Positions 1 through 9,401 of a stretch of 64,000 bases of DNA are shown one piece after another. The translations under genes and the position numbers were made by a program. A model generated the notes under the pieces. That model was not told where the DNA came from and made no database searches. It saw only the letters and a program-made list of their open reading frames with translations. This DNA comes from Pseudanabaena sp. (GTDB lineage: Bacteria > Cyanobacteriota > Cyanobacteriia > Pseudanabaenales > Pseudanabaenaceae), in NCBI GenBank assembly GCA_003249035.1, contig QBMK01000009.1:106528-170527 (forward strand). Direction: 5' to 3'. Position 1 is the first letter of the stretch, and the number at the start of each line of letters is the position of its first letter.

Positions 1-518
1 GCGTGCTTAAGTTTTGTTGACTCAGTAGTGACAAGACCATCGCTACCTATATTGCCAGCCACTACCAAGGTTGGAACTACCGCAGTAATTTGCTCTGCGA
101 GGGGTCGTCGATTTTTGCCAAGATGTTTAGCTATACCAATACCCCATCCAAAAGGATCGATAATTCGAGCAAGATCTGCGCCACCAATGGGCGAACCTAG
201 CAGTACCAAAGATTCGATTTTAGACCACCATTCTTGATGGCGAGATAATACCTCGACCCAAATCACCCCTCCTAGAGAAGTCGCAATAATCCGAGCTGGT
301 ATATCTGAGTAAAGTTCAAAAGCCTGTGCAGCAGAACGCTCAACTTTTAAAATCAACGACTCAATCTCAAAATGTGTTTGGATAAACCCTAGATTTGGCG
401 CAACGATATGGGAATGAAGCGGTGCAACTTGATGGGCTAAATAGTTCATTGTACGGTTGGTATCGCTCATTCCATGCTGAGAAAATATTATGAGCTTTGG
501 TTGATTACCGTCTGGCAT
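1..518 (-). CDS. Alpha/beta hydrolase (lipase-like), C-terminus beyond the window
   Basis: An open frame runs from an ATG at 518 off the left edge, giving about 172 residues. The start reads MPDGNQPKLIIFSQHGMSDT, an alpha/beta-hydrolase first strand followed by a loop. Around residue 80 the string ATSLGGVIW resembles a nucleophile elbow with the serine in A-T-S-L-G; the first position is Ala rather than Gly. A further strand, ESLVLLGSPIGGADLA, follows, as in lipases and PGAP1-like esterases. The substrate is unknown. The gene lies downstream of dut on the same strand, separated by a hairpin repeat. The acid and histidine of the triad would be off the edge, so activity cannot be judged. Confidence 0.7.
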   Translation of the reverse strand, partial: MPDGNQPKLIIFSQHGMSDTNRTMNYLAHQVAPLHSHIVAPNLGFIQTHFEIESLILKVERSAAQAFELYSDIPARIIATSLGGVIWVEVLSRHQEWWSKIESLVLLGSPIGGADLARIIDPFGWGIGIAKHLGKNRRPLAEQITAVVPTLVVAGNIGSDGLVTTESTKLKH

Positions 519-532
519 ACTTACTCCCTTCA

Positions 533-601
533 AAAGCCAAGAATTTATGATGCGAGGCAAAGCACCATAAATTCTTGGCTTTATAATTCTTGGCTTTATA
601 A
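533..601. repeat. Hairpin repeat with duplicated arm end
   Basis: The arms 533-549 and 566-582 are 17-base perfect inverted repeats. The interior has TGC and GCA close to the loop. A second copy of ATTCTTGGCTTTATAA follows directly at 585-601, as if one arm end had been duplicated. It lies between dut and the lipase-like gene. It could act as a dut terminator, but it matches the wider set of intergenic hairpins in this window. Confidence 0.75.
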
Positions 602-628
602 CGTCTATAGACTTAGATATTTAGTTAT

Positions 629-1066
629 CTAAGTTAACCCAGTACTACCAAACCCGCCAGTACCGCGATCGCTAGTTCCTAATTCTCCTTCAATATATTG
701 AGCTTGAATGACTGGCTTTAATACTAACTGAGCAATTTTTTGCCCTTTAGTGAAAGTATAAGCTTCTGTTCCCAGATTAATCACAATCACTTGAATCTCG
801 CCACGATAACCAGCATCAACAGTCCCAGGAGAATTGAGAACCGTAATACCATGTTTGAGAGCCAATCCACTTTTGGAACGCACTTGAATTTCGTAACCGA
901 TAGGAATATCGACTGCTAATCCAGTAGGAATGGCAGCGCGATGCTGGGGCTGAAGCGTAATTTCGACAACTGAATAAACATCTGCACCAGCATCGCCAGT
1001 ATGGGCATAACTAGGAACTTGCGCATCTGGATGTAGCTTTTGGAACTTGATATCTACGGTTTGCAT
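629..1066 (-). CDS. dut: dUTP diphosphatase
   Basis: This 145-residue protein hydrolyses dUTP to dUMP and pyrophosphate, keeping uracil out of DNA and feeding dTMP synthesis. All five trimeric dUTPase motifs are visible in order: DAGADVY (about residue 25), RSKSGLA (about 63), GTVDAGYRGEI (about 80, with the catalytic Asp and the uracil-specificity Tyr), KIAQLVL (about 108) and the C-terminal P-loop-like RGTGGFGSTG. Length and motif spacing are normal for the homotrimeric family. It starts three bases after the end of the kinase gene upstream on the same strand, so it is probably the last gene of that transcription unit. Confidence 0.97.
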   Translation of the reverse strand: MQTVDIKFQKLHPDAQVPSYAHTGDAGADVYSVVEITLQPQHRAAIPTGLAVDIPIGYEIQVRSKSGLALKHGITVLNSPGTVDAGYRGEIQVIVINLGTEAYTFTKGQKIAQLVLKPVIQAQYIEGELGTSDRGTGGFGSTGLT

Positions 1067-1069
1067 TAA

Positions 1070-2791
1070 TTAGAAAGTAAGATTTGGTTTTGATGGCTCT
1101 GGCGCAGGCTCAGTGGGATTAGGCACTGGCGATGGCGATCGCGGCGGTTCGGTAGGAATAGCCGTTGGTGAAGGATCAGGCGATCTCGTCGGATTAGGCT
1201 GTCCAGAAGTAGGAGAAGGACTAGGCGTTGGCGTAGTTGTCGATTTATCTGTAGGTGTAGCTGTTGGACTAGGTGTTGGCGTTCGAGTTGGGGTCGGTTG
1301 AGGTTTCACTGGAGATTCTAATTGAACATCGAGCTTATAACTAGTTTCATTAGTACCAGTGGTTTTGATTTTGATATAGTACACACCATCTTTTTTCAGA
1401 CGACCTTGCCAATATCCCGTGGCATTGTCAATTGCTTTACGATCTAGGCTAACTTGGTCTTCACTCTGGATGGTCATTTGCAAATCAGCACCAGTTAGAG
1501 ATACAGTGACCAACTCATCTTTTGAGCCATTAAAACGGACATTGACAACTTGCCCTGCCGCAATCCTATCGCTACTGAATCCGCGATTTAAGCCTTCATT
1601 TACTGGTCTGAGATCGAGACTGGTATTGATATTGGTTACATTTGCCGCACTTGGTGTTGCAGTTGGTGAAGCGATCGCTGTTTCCGTCGGGTTGGTAGTA
1701 GTAGCTCGATTACGGCTAAAAAAGAAAGACGTGATTGCCCAAGAGCCAACTCCCGCAACCAAAATGATTAAAATACCTAAGAACCAGTTGACACCACCGC
1801 CATTGTTTGGATTGCTAGGCATACTTTGATTTCGATAATTTGCAGGGTTACGATTGCTAGCGCCAGCTACCACCGTTCTTTGGGGAATGTTTGCTGCCAC
1901 ATTAGATGGCACTTGTCTTCCTACCGCATAGGTTTTTGCACCCGAAAAAGAGGCTTGGGCAACTTGCATTGCCTGCGTCACTTCATCAGCAGAACGATAG
2001 CGGTTAGTGGGTTTATAGCTCAACATTTGGTTGATTACCCTTGCAAACGCAGGATTGACATTCGCAAACTGTTGCCAATTCCAAGCCAAATTGATGCTAT
2101 CAAAGAGTTCCGATGGCTCACGACCAGTCAGTAAAACAATCGAAGTGACCGCAAGAGCATACAGATCGCTGTTGGCATAGGCATTGCCCGACTGAAGTTG
2201 TTCCGGCGGGGCGTATCCTGCTTTGCCTGCAACAGTTGAAGCAGGAATACCCATTTGGCTGCTTAGTTTGGCGTTAGTTTCTTGGACAACACCAAAATCG
2301 ATAAGCACAGGTAAGTTATCCTGCGATCGCAACATTAGATTTTCAGGCGAGATATCGCGGTGAATAATATTGTGACTATGCAGATAGCTGAGCACTGGCA
2401 AAAGCTGCTGCATCAGTGCAAAAATTTCATTCTCTGAGAATGTTTGGCCAACTTTGAGGCGATCGAGTAATAGGTTACGGTAGTTTTTACCTTCAACATA
2501 GTCTTGGACTAAGAGCAATCTGCCCTCTGATTCGAAGGTAGCGCGAAATTCTGGCACTTGCGGATGGCGGATTTGATATAGTACCGAGGCTTCACGACGG
2601 AAAAGTTCCTTTGCTTTTTCCGTAACCTCTTGAGAATCTTGAGGCGGGATAAACTCTTTGAGTACGCAGGTTTCGTTAAAGCGCTCTAGATCTTGAGCTA
2701 GATAAGTGCGCCCCATGCCGCCCTGTCCAATCGTTGCTCTGATTGCATAGCGCCCTTTAAGTACAAATCCTTGAGGAAATGGAGGTTGCAT
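1070..2791 (-). CDS. Serine/threonine protein kinase, membrane-anchored, with Pro/Thr-rich tail
   Basis: This is a 573-residue Hanks-type kinase. Residues 10-275 hold the kinase fold: the glycine loop GQGGMGRTYLAQD, the ATP-binding Lys in CVLKEF, the catalytic loop HRDISPEN, DFG in LIDFGVVQE, and YAPPEQ in the activation segment. A single transmembrane helix follows at about 333-357. The outer part carries a beta-rich region (about 395-495) resembling the pre-peptidase C-terminal type, then a low-complexity tail rich in Pro, Thr and Ser. The N-terminal kinase should be cytoplasmic and the tail periplasmic. It sits 2 bases from DUF4330 and 3 bases from dut, indicating one operon. Its phosphorylation targets cannot be inferred. 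Confidence 0.93.
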   Translation of the reverse strand: MQPPFPQGFVLKGRYAIRATIGQGGMGRTYLAQDLERFNETCVLKEFIPPQDSQEVTEKAKELFRREASVLYQIRHPQVPEFRATFESEGRLLLVQDYVEGKNYRNLLLDRLKVGQTFSENEIFALMQQLLPVLSYLHSHNIIHRDISPENLMLRSQDNLPVLIDFGVVQETNAKLSSQMGIPASTVAGKAGYAPPEQLQSGNAYANSDLYALAVTSIVLLTGREPSELFDSINLAWNWQQFANVNPAFARVINQMLSYKPTNRYRSADEVTQAMQVAQASFSGAKTYAVGRQVPSNVAANIPQRTVVAGASNRNPANYRNQSMPSNPNNGGGVNWFLGILIILVAGVGSWAITSFFFSRNRATTTNPTETAIASPTATPSAANVTNINTSLDLRPVNEGLNRGFSSDRIAAGQVVNVRFNGSKDELVTVSLTGADLQMTIQSEDQVSLDRKAIDNATGYWQGRLKKDGVYYIKIKTTGTNETSYKLDVQLESPVKPQPTPTRTPTPSPTATPTDKSTTTPTPSPSPTSGQPNPTRSPDPSPTAIPTEPPRSPSPVPNPTEPAPEPSKPNLTF

Positions 2792-2793
2792 AG

Positions 2794-3315
2794 TTAATAC
2801 CTCACAGCCATTGCACTACCCCGAACAATATATTTGGGTCCTTCAATGTCAATTGATGTTCCGACTTTGACCTTTTCACTTGCAAATACAGCCCCGTCAT
2901 TAGTGATTTGAGCAGTTGCTTCAAGGGTGATCGCAAGGTCTGATTGAGAGGTGGAGACTGCACGGGGGTCTTCAAAATAGACTGGGCTGCCATCAGCTTT
3001 GGCGGCGACAATTTTTGGGGTTGAGATTTCCACTTTTTTGATGGTGACTTCGCCGCGAGGTTGATTGCGAATAATGATCTTCACCTTGTCACCCACTTTG
3101 ATGAGATTTTGGGGATCGGTAGCACTTAACCCACGTACATTCATATCAACTTGGACTGTCTTATTTTCGGCAGATAACATCTGGGCGATCGAACTACCGC
3201 CATTGCCAGGGACGATAAGTAAGCCAATCAAGACAATCAGGATCGTGGCGATCGCACCGATGTCTAGAATGCTAAATTTGCCAAATAAACGACCTTGTCG
3301 ATCTAGAAGTGCCAT
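2794..3315 (-). CDS. DUF4330 family membrane-anchored protein
   Basis: The 173-residue protein has a short cytoplasmic N-terminus (MALLDRQGRLFGKFSILD), one transmembrane helix at about 18-36 (IGAIATILIVLIGLLIV), and a periplasmic beta-rich domain of about 130 residues. This arrangement matches the cyanobacterial DUF4330 family, which has no assigned biochemical role. It is the immediate upstream neighbour of the kinase (2-base gap), so they are likely co-translated. One inferred possibility is that it partners with the kinase's extracytoplasmic tail. No catalytic motif is visible. Confidence 0.8.
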   Translation of the reverse strand: MALLDRQGRLFGKFSILDIGAIATILIVLIGLLIVPGNGGSSIAQMLSAENKTVQVDMNVRGLSATDPQNLIKVGDKVKIIIRNQPRGEVTIKKVEISTPKIVAAKADGSPVYFEDPRAVSTSQSDLAITLEATAQITNDGAVFASEKVKVGTSIDIEGPKYIVRGSAMAVRY

Positions 3316-3442
3316 GCGTCTCTTAGTAGAAAGTAATTTAGGGTGTAACCGTTGAAATGTGTAAAGGGTTGCTGATGCGACAAAGCCTCTTACAGCATTA
3401 CATTATAGCAATCGCTTAGGCGGTTACATTGATTTGCACTGA

Positions 3443-4063
3443 TTATTTACGTGGCTGCGCATTTAATCGCTCTTCAGCAATGATTTCATCCATGATGCTG
3501 GACATTTTGGGTAACAGAATGTCATTGGTGCTTTTCATTGAGTCGCCCACAATTTGAGGCAGAACAGCGATCGCCTTTTTGCCAGTTGGCGACTTATAAA
3601 ATTCGACGATGTTACGCAATTCGGCGGTCGTAAAATATTTGTCATAAATCGGATAGGACACCTGCTCGATCAATTGGTTGACATCAATTTTTTTGATTAC
3701 GCGATCGCGATATTTGATCGCCATCCGTGACACGATCTCGCTAAATTGCTTCTGAGCTTCAGGGCGATCGCTGTCTAGAGAAGGATCTTTTTGAAGAATC
3801 GCTGATGCTAACTTCGGCAATTCTGCCCTCACCATCGCATCCATTATTTGTTCAGCATTTTTACTTGTTTCCGTAATTTCGAGCAACTCTTTAATCAAAG
3901 CCCGTTTTTCTTGAGAAATGATTGGCGCTGTTGGCTTTGCCGACTTAGCTGAATCACTGCTCTTCTGAAAAGTTTCCGCGATCGCTTGATTAAATGACGG
4001 CAAGACTAAGGTAGTAGTAAGCAATGAAGTTAGAGTAACAGTTGTAAAAATGCGGTTTAGCAT
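3443..4063 (-). CDS. Secreted DUF2059-type protein
   Basis: I chose the ATG at 4063 because the protein then begins with a clear signal peptide (MLNRIFTTVTLTSLLTTTLV ending near AIA-ETF). A longer frame would overlap the upstream gene and bury the signal. The mature part of about 180 residues is helical and has the DUF2059 pattern: an LLEITETSKNAEQIMDAM helix, then the FTTAELRNIVEFYKSPTGKK motif near the C-terminus. The function is unknown; family members are periplasmic. It follows the CCB2/4-like gene by 4 bases and is probably co-transcribed with it. Confidence 0.8.
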   Translation of the reverse strand: MLNRIFTTVTLTSLLTTTLVLPSFNQAIAETFQKSSDSAKSAKPTAPIISQEKRALIKELLEITETSKNAEQIMDAMVRAELPKLASAILQKDPSLDSDRPEAQKQFSEIVSRMAIKYRDRVIKKIDVNQLIEQVSYPIYDKYFTTAELRNIVEFYKSPTGKKAIAVLPQIVGDSMKSTNDILLPKMSSIMDEIIAEERLNAQPRK

Positions 4064-4067
4064 AATT

Positions 4068-4691
4068 TTATAAGGATGTTTTTTCGAGATTATAGGTGAG
4101 TTTGTCAGCGATCGCCGTAACCCAATTTTCATCTTGCTTAGTATAGCTTCGTGGAATATTTGCTCCTAAAACCATGACTCCTTTTTCGCCTAGAGGTTGC
4201 ACAATTACACCTTGAGTATTTTCGGGTAGGTAGTCAAACTCCACTCGCCCTGGATAAAGCTCTAACTTCACCAGATAAATCGGCTTTTGAGTTTTCATTA
4301 CCCTTGCCGCGATCGTGCCAATATTTACCTGATTGCTTTTGCCCAAAATCCCGCGCCGCAAAATTGTTTTGCGATCGTAATAAACTGCCACCACCTTAGT
4401 CACGGTATTAGTCAACAAAATATGTGTTGCCCAAGCCAATTCAGTTTTGATCTCATCGGGGAGCGCTTCATCAATTTCTAAACCTTCTTCGCCAATTAAA
4501 TTCACTGCATCAGGAGGTTTCGGCTGCGCTTGTTGCCACAGTAGCCCCACCAAAATCAAAACCGCGCTCAACAAAACCCCCAACGCATCAGCTCGAGACT
4601 GGCTGTTTGTGAGATTTGCCGTCACCATGCGATTAGCTAGTAGGGCAAAGCCACCCAATGTACCCACCACAAGGGGCAAATATCGAATCAT
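4068..4691 (-). CDS. CCB2/CCB4-like cofactor assembly protein of complex C (cytochrome b6)
   Basis: The protein of about 207 residues starts at the ATG at 4691, preceded by TAGGA at a suitable distance. It opens with MIRYLPLVVGTLGGFALLAN and has two N-terminal membrane helices (about 5-22 and 35-53), then a soluble domain with the GVMVLGANIPRSYTKQDENW stretch near the end. This is the cyanobacterial family annotated as cofactor assembly of complex C subunit B. It is related to plant CCB2 and CCB4, which attach heme c_i to cytochrome b6 on the stromal side. I recognise the family from overall layout and conserved segments, without an alignment. A CCB1-like protein lies about 5 kb away at 9402-9923. 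Confidence 0.75.
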   Translation of the reverse strand: MIRYLPLVVGTLGGFALLANRMVTANLTNSQSRADALGVLLSAVLILVGLLWQQAQPKPPDAVNLIGEEGLEIDEALPDEIKTELAWATHILLTNTVTKVVAVYYDRKTILRRGILGKSNQVNIGTIAARVMKTQKPIYLVKLELYPGRVEFDYLPENTQGVIVQPLGEKGVMVLGANIPRSYTKQDENWVTAIADKLTYNLEKTSL

Positions 4692-5006
4692 ATTTATTCC
4701 TACGCTATAGCAATTCATCCACAAATGAGGTGCGGTTTTCCATTCTCACAAAAAATAGATGTTGCTGCAACATTTCACGGAATAGGTCAATATCTTTCAG
4801 AAGGGGTTTGTTAAAGCTGTGCTCAAAATATCAGACATAGTAAACATAACCCCAAGGAATATTTGGGTTCATTATCATTCCTATGCAATGAATTTTGGAA
4901 AGAAGCGATTACAGGAAAATTGTGGAGATAAATGCAAGCAAGAAATCACAAGATTTAGCAATGCATTTACCATAGTTATATTCCCTAAAAATAGTTGAAT
5001 TTCCTA
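4692..5006. other. Intergenic region, no gene seen
   Basis: This AT-rich stretch separates the divergent CCB2/4-like gene and the msrP remnant. I see only a weak inverted repeat near 4850-4872 (CCCCAAG and TTTGGG). There is no supported reading frame, and the promoters of both flanking genes must lie here. Confidence 0.5.
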
Positions 5007-5844
5007 ATGGTTTTGATTAAAATTCTGTCAGACTGGTTTCTCCCTGAAAGTCAAACAAAATCAGAATCCGACTATCTAAATCGGCGGAGATTTATTGAAA
5101 AAGTGGGATTAGGGAGCCTCAGCATCATGGGACTATTGGCTGGCTGCCAAACTCTCGAAGAGAAAAAAAGCATAGTCAAACAAAAATTACTTGATGAACG
5201 ATTAAAAGCAATTACAACTTCACGCAATCACGCATTTACACTCGATCGCCCAATTACAGATCGATACAGCGCCGCCGTCTACACTAACTTTTATGAATTT
5301 AGCGGTGATAAGGATGTATGGGAGAAGGTTGGCAAATTTCAGCCTCATCCTTAGACATTGGATTGGGTTTCCTCTGAAATGACAAATTGAATTAGTCGAA
5401 CCAAAAGCGAATGCCGCTCACGTCAAATTTACAACTTTCTTTCGACCAGTACAGGCAAGAAGACAGATTTTACAGAGCGAGCCTTGGACATATATCGAAG
5501 GATTGACTATTAAAGAAGCAATGAATGAACTTGCTTTTATGGCTGTGGGCATCTATGGACATGAGTTGCCAAAACAACATGGCGCTCCCATCAGGTTAGT
5601 TTTACCTTGGAAATATGGCTATAAAAGCATTAAATCAATTATCAATATTGAATTTAGCGATCGCCAACCTGCCACATTCTGGAATACACGCATTCCGCAA
5701 GAATATGATTTTAACGCCAACGTCAATCCAAATATTCCTCATCCGCGTTGGTCTCAAGCCAGTGAAAAAATGTTAGGAACAGGCGATCGCTATGCCACCC
5801 AAATGTATAACGGCTATGCCTCTTATGTCGCTGATTTATACTAA
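5007..5844 (+). pseudogene. msrP: msrP (yedY) remnant: methionine-sulfoxide reductase catalytic subunit, internally deleted
   Basis: The N-terminal part (5007-5354) keeps a twin-arginine-type signal, NRRRFIEKVGLGSL, and the early MsrP segment ending in KFQPHP. The C-terminal part (frame of 5359-5844) keeps WIGFPLK, then ELVEPKANAAHV, VEGL-like YIEGLTIKEAMNELAFM, VPWKYG-like VLPWKYGYKSIKSI, and NVNPNIPHPRWSQASE. The two parts are in different frames. About 60 residues expected between them are missing, including the RCVEAW segment with the molybdenum-ligating cysteine. There is also an in-frame TGA at 5380 and an early TAA at 5842 where family members continue for several residues. MsrP normally repairs periplasmic methionine sulfoxide with a molybdopterin cofactor; this copy cannot. 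Confidence 0.88.
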
Positions 5845-5928
5845 GAGACTTGCCTATGGGAATCCACAAGGACAGTTTAACGCTCAAAAATCTAGAATGA
5901 AATAGCCAAGAAACTCTAGTTGGATATT

Positions 5929-6846
5929 CTAAGAAATTGCTTTTGCAGGATTAATAAATTTGAAAGTTAGAATTGAAATAACAAAAATAATTAGAAACAA
6001 AAATACTCCAATTGCAGAAGCATATCCCATTTCTAAACTTGTAAAACCCTTGTCATACAAATAATAAACAACAGTTTTTGTACTATTCGCGGGTCCACCC
6101 TGAGACATGATATAAACTTCTTCAAATACTTTCATTGCCCCAATTGAAGAAATTACTGCCACAAGAATAATATAGGGTCGCATCAAGGGAATCGTAATAT
6201 CCCAATGCTTTTGCCATCCATCAGAACCATCTATCGCCGCAGCCTCATATAAATCTGCAGGAATCGCCTGTAAACCTGCCAGATAAATCACCATATAGTA
6301 GCCAACACCACGCCAAATTACCACAGCAATAATTGCAAAGATGGCAGTTTTAGGATCGGTTAACCAAGGGATTTTGACTGATTGCCAAGAGATGGTGGAG
6401 AGAAAATAATTTAAGATGCCATTCTCTGCGTAGAACCATTTCCAAGCAATTCCTGCAACCACAACCGAGACAATGACTGGGAAATAATAAACAGCTCGGA
6501 AAAATTTAATGCTGCGTAATTTTTGATTCACTAATATCGCTAAAGCAAGCGGCAAAATGACAAGACTAGGAACAGCAAAGACGAGATAGGTTAAAGTATT
6601 ACCTAATGTCTTCCAAAAAGTTTGATCTTTCCAGAGATTTAGATAATTCTTCCATCCAATAAACTCAGGACTACCAACAAAATCGTAATTTGTAAAACTT
6701 AGATATATGGCTTGAAATACTGGCAAAAAAGAAGTCAAGCAAAGAAATGCGATCGCTGGCAACAGAAATAAATATGGAGTCCAAGAAAATTTCTTGCCAA
6801 AATTTTGCTTTTTGATTTTGAAATTGAGCTTGGCATTCGGCTGCAT
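5929..6846 (-). CDS. Carbohydrate ABC transporter permease (MalF/UgpA type)
   Basis: I chose the ATG at 6846 (MQPNAKLNFKIKKQNF), giving 305 residues. An upstream frame extends into the neighbouring gene and adds no recognisable domain. Six transmembrane helices are visible, starting with WTPYLFLLPAIAFLCLTSFL. The EAA loop that contacts the ATPase is present as YEAAAIDGSDGWQKHWDITI, near residue 220, in the form typical of the MalFG sugar permease family. The usual partners (substrate-binding protein, second permease, ATPase) are not adjacent, so it is an orphan here. The substrate is unknown; osmolyte or oligosaccharide uptake is plausible. Confidence 0.9.
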   Translation of the reverse strand: MQPNAKLNFKIKKQNFGKKFSWTPYLFLLPAIAFLCLTSFLPVFQAIYLSFTNYDFVGSPEFIGWKNYLNLWKDQTFWKTLGNTLTYLVFAVPSLVILPLALAILVNQKLRSIKFFRAVYYFPVIVSVVVAGIAWKWFYAENGILNYFLSTISWQSVKIPWLTDPKTAIFAIIAVVIWRGVGYYMVIYLAGLQAIPADLYEAAAIDGSDGWQKHWDITIPLMRPYIILVAVISSIGAMKVFEEVYIMSQGGPANSTKTVVYYLYDKGFTSLEMGYASAIGVFLFLIIFVISILTFKFINPAKAIS

Positions 6847-6925
6847 AGAACATCTCAATAGTTGTGAACAGTAAATAAAATTTTGAAACCGGTTAGAGTT
6901 GAGATTACTAAATTCAAAGACATAG

Positions 6926-9127
6926 CTACTCGCAAGCAGGACAATCAATTGCTTCTACTTCTGCATTTTCTTCTACACTTCCTGATGGATTTAGATAGTA
7001 ACGATCATAGTATCCATAGTGATACTCACTATCAGAGGAGTCAATCATATTGATCAACAACCCGCAAATATTTGCTCTTGCTGTCGATAAAATCCCTAAA
7101 GCATGGGAAATTCCACTTCTGGTCGAACGATTAATCGCAGCTACCAAAATGAACGTATCAACTTTAGAGGTCAGGCATAGAGCGTCAGTTATCCCAATGA
7201 TGGGAGGCGTATCAACTAGTACATAGTCATACTCTTGTTTCCATTCCTCTAGAAGAGTTGTCATCTTATTAGACTCTAGCAATAACATTGGATTGGGAGG
7301 AGGAGAACCTGATGTTAAAATATACAAATTATTATGATCAGATCCGACCTGAATCAGATCTTGCCAAGGACTAGGCGTAGCTAGAGCCATAGATAAACCA
7401 ACTTTATTGCTTAAGCCAGCCAACTTATGAATTGTTGGTTTTCGCATATCTGCATCTACTAAGAGAACTCTATATCCTAGAGACGATAGAATGACCGCAA
7501 GATTATAAGTCAATGTACTTTTACCTTCAGAAGGTACAGACGATGTGAAAGCAATTACTTTCATTAAGTTGTCCATACCTAAGTGGCGCAAATTTAATGC
7601 CAGAGAACCCAAAGCTTCCTTAAAAGCATGGTAATTATTATTTGGGAATTGACCTTTAGCCATCGATATCAGGGCAACTGGATCCGTAAATGGAATTGAT
7701 GCGAGTAAAGGCACATCAATGATTTCTCTTACTTCTCCCACGTCACGAATGCGCTGATCTAGTCGATTGAGCAACAGGGCTAATAAAACACCTAGTGCTA
7801 ATCCGGAAATTCCTCCTACAAACAAATTCATCAAGATATCTGGAGAAGATGGTCTGGTAGGAATAAGAGGTGGCTCCAAAATCTTCCAAGGTGAAATCTC
7901 TTGAGCTTCAGAAACCTTTAATTCTTCAAGTTTCTCGCTAAGTTTATTGTATGTTGAGCTATCAATGGCAAGTTGCCTTTGAATTTCGACATACTTTTGT
8001 TGAATCTGGGGAATCTGAGAAAAAGCCTTAGAAACCTCAGACTGTGCATTGCGAATGCTCTGCAGTTGAGCTTGGCTAACAGCTAGGGTCGTTTGCGCAT
8101 CAAATAACTGAGAGGCTAGGTTTTGTTGAATTGCGCTATTGGGTTGATTAGTAATATTTGCTGTACTATCACCAACTACTGATTGAGCACGAGTCTCCAG
8201 CAGCCGATAGAGTTCATCACGTCGATCTTTAAGTGCAATAACACTAGGGTGATCTCCGCGAAATCGAGTTTGCTCTAAGAAGTAATTAGTTTCAACTTCT
8301 TGGAATTGCTTTACCAAGGATTGGTAAGGAGCATCTTGTTGCAGAATCGCGCTGCTGATAGCAGCTTCTGGGGATTTGCCAACTTGGCGACTAAGGACTT
8401 CATATTGCTGTTGGACCTGTGCGATTTTGATTTGCAAGTCTTGAGCTTGAGTTTCTAGAGCCTCACGCATTTTATAAACGGAGGCGGCATAGATGTCTGG
8501 ATCAACGATGTTGTAGGTCTTCCGAAATTGGGTAACTGCTAGAGCCGACTTATCAAGCTGCTGCTTAACTTGCGGAAGCTTGTCCTGAATAAATTTTATT
8601 GCTGTACTAGAATTTGTACGGCGATTATTTAAGCTATATTCAACGTAAGTCTGGGATAACGCATTTAAAACTTCCTGCGCTCGTTTAGGATTGCTATCTG
8701 TATAGATTAGACGCAGAACCATCGCATTTTTCTCAGGTTGAATGTCTAATCCATCCATGATGGCTAAAGTATCTATATCTTTGTAAGGGATTGCTGTTGG
8801 GGATTGCTGCATTTTGCAGACAGCAGTCTCAATCAAAGGACGACTCTTCAGAATAGCGATTTCAGTGCCAAGATCCACCATGGAGCTGGTTGATGCTCCT
8901 GTCGGTTGAATATTAGGTGCAGAGATTGTTGAGTTGATTAGAAGAGAAGCAATTGATCTGTATTGCGGAGTTCTCGTAAATGTGTAGAGAGCGCTTCCAG
9001 CAAGCATTGTGACCGAGACAGTTGCGATGACTGTCCAGCGATCGCGGAATACCCTCAAGACTTTGGCAAATTTAAATGAATTATCGACATACTTGCCTAC
9101 ATAAGTAGCTTTAGGATATGCAGGCAT
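6926..9127 (-). CDS. Polysaccharide co-polymerase with cytoplasmic tyrosine autokinase (Wzc/BY-kinase type)
   Basis: The 733-residue protein is a fused Wzz-BY-kinase. A membrane helix lies at about 33-52, then a periplasmic Wzz/coiled-coil region (about 55-425) with repeated Gln-rich heptads, then a second helix at about 432-453. The kinase domain has Walker A (SVPSEGKSTL, about 530), Walker A' (LLVDADMRKP) and Walker B (YVLVDTPPI). The C-terminal tail is Tyr-rich (YHYGYYDRYY), the autophosphorylation cluster of BY-kinases. Such proteins set chain length and gate export of capsule or exopolysaccharide through an outer-membrane channel. It starts at 9127, divergent from the CCB1-like gene. Confidence 0.93.
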   Translation of the reverse strand: MPAYPKATYVGKYVDNSFKFAKVLRVFRDRWTVIATVSVTMLAGSALYTFTRTPQYRSIASLLINSTISAPNIQPTGASTSSMVDLGTEIAILKSRPLIETAVCKMQQSPTAIPYKDIDTLAIMDGLDIQPEKNAMVLRLIYTDSNPKRAQEVLNALSQTYVEYSLNNRRTNSSTAIKFIQDKLPQVKQQLDKSALAVTQFRKTYNIVDPDIYAASVYKMREALETQAQDLQIKIAQVQQQYEVLSRQVGKSPEAAISSAILQQDAPYQSLVKQFQEVETNYFLEQTRFRGDHPSVIALKDRRDELYRLLETRAQSVVGDSTANITNQPNSAIQQNLASQLFDAQTTLAVSQAQLQSIRNAQSEVSKAFSQIPQIQQKYVEIQRQLAIDSSTYNKLSEKLEELKVSEAQEISPWKILEPPLIPTRPSSPDILMNLFVGGISGLALGVLLALLLNRLDQRIRDVGEVREIIDVPLLASIPFTDPVALISMAKGQFPNNNYHAFKEALGSLALNLRHLGMDNLMKVIAFTSSVPSEGKSTLTYNLAVILSSLGYRVLLVDADMRKPTIHKLAGLSNKVGLSMALATPSPWQDLIQVGSDHNNLYILTSGSPPPNPMLLLESNKMTTLLEEWKQEYDYVLVDTPPIIGITDALCLTSKVDTFILVAAINRSTRSGISHALGILSTARANICGLLINMIDSSDSEYHYGYYDRYYLNPSGSVEENAEVEAIDCPACE

Positions 9128-9261
9128 CGTTATTTTCCCTAATTAGCTTTAATCGTTACGCCCTTAATCGTTAATCTTTATATCAAAATCAGGATAATAT
9201 ATCAAATTAAAAAATTTTGTGCTTATGCATTTATAAAGTTGCTAACTATAATAAGTGATTA

Positions 9262-9367
9262 TTAAGTACCTCGGCATAATTAAAAAAACAGAACCAAAAT
9301 CTGTACCACCTGCTACGCGGGTGGTACAGATTTTGGGGTTTTATATTGAATTGAGCCTAGGTACTTA
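9262..9367. repeat. Hairpin element with AAGTACCT-type ends
   Basis: The inner palindrome has arms 9294-9310 and 9320-9336 (17 bases, perfect) and a GC-TAC-GC apex. Outer imperfect inverted ends read TTAAGTACCTCGGC at 9262 and, on the other strand, CTAAGTACCTAGGC from 9366. These ends resemble those of the elements at 17307, 31850 and 46528. It sits between divergent genes, so it is not placed as a transcription terminator. Confidence 0.75.
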
Positions 9368-9401
9368 GACTATAACTAAAGCAAATAACATCTCAGATCG
9401 A

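Noticed and set aside
1113..1301. Plus-strand open frame rich in Gly and Val
   Set aside because: It is the antisense of the Pro/Thr-rich tail of the kinase; the low-complexity composition alone explains it.
6847..6948. Longer N-terminus for the sugar permease (start at 6948)
   Set aside because: It would overlap the upstream kinase gene by 23 bases and adds 34 residues without a domain; the ATG at 6846 is simpler.
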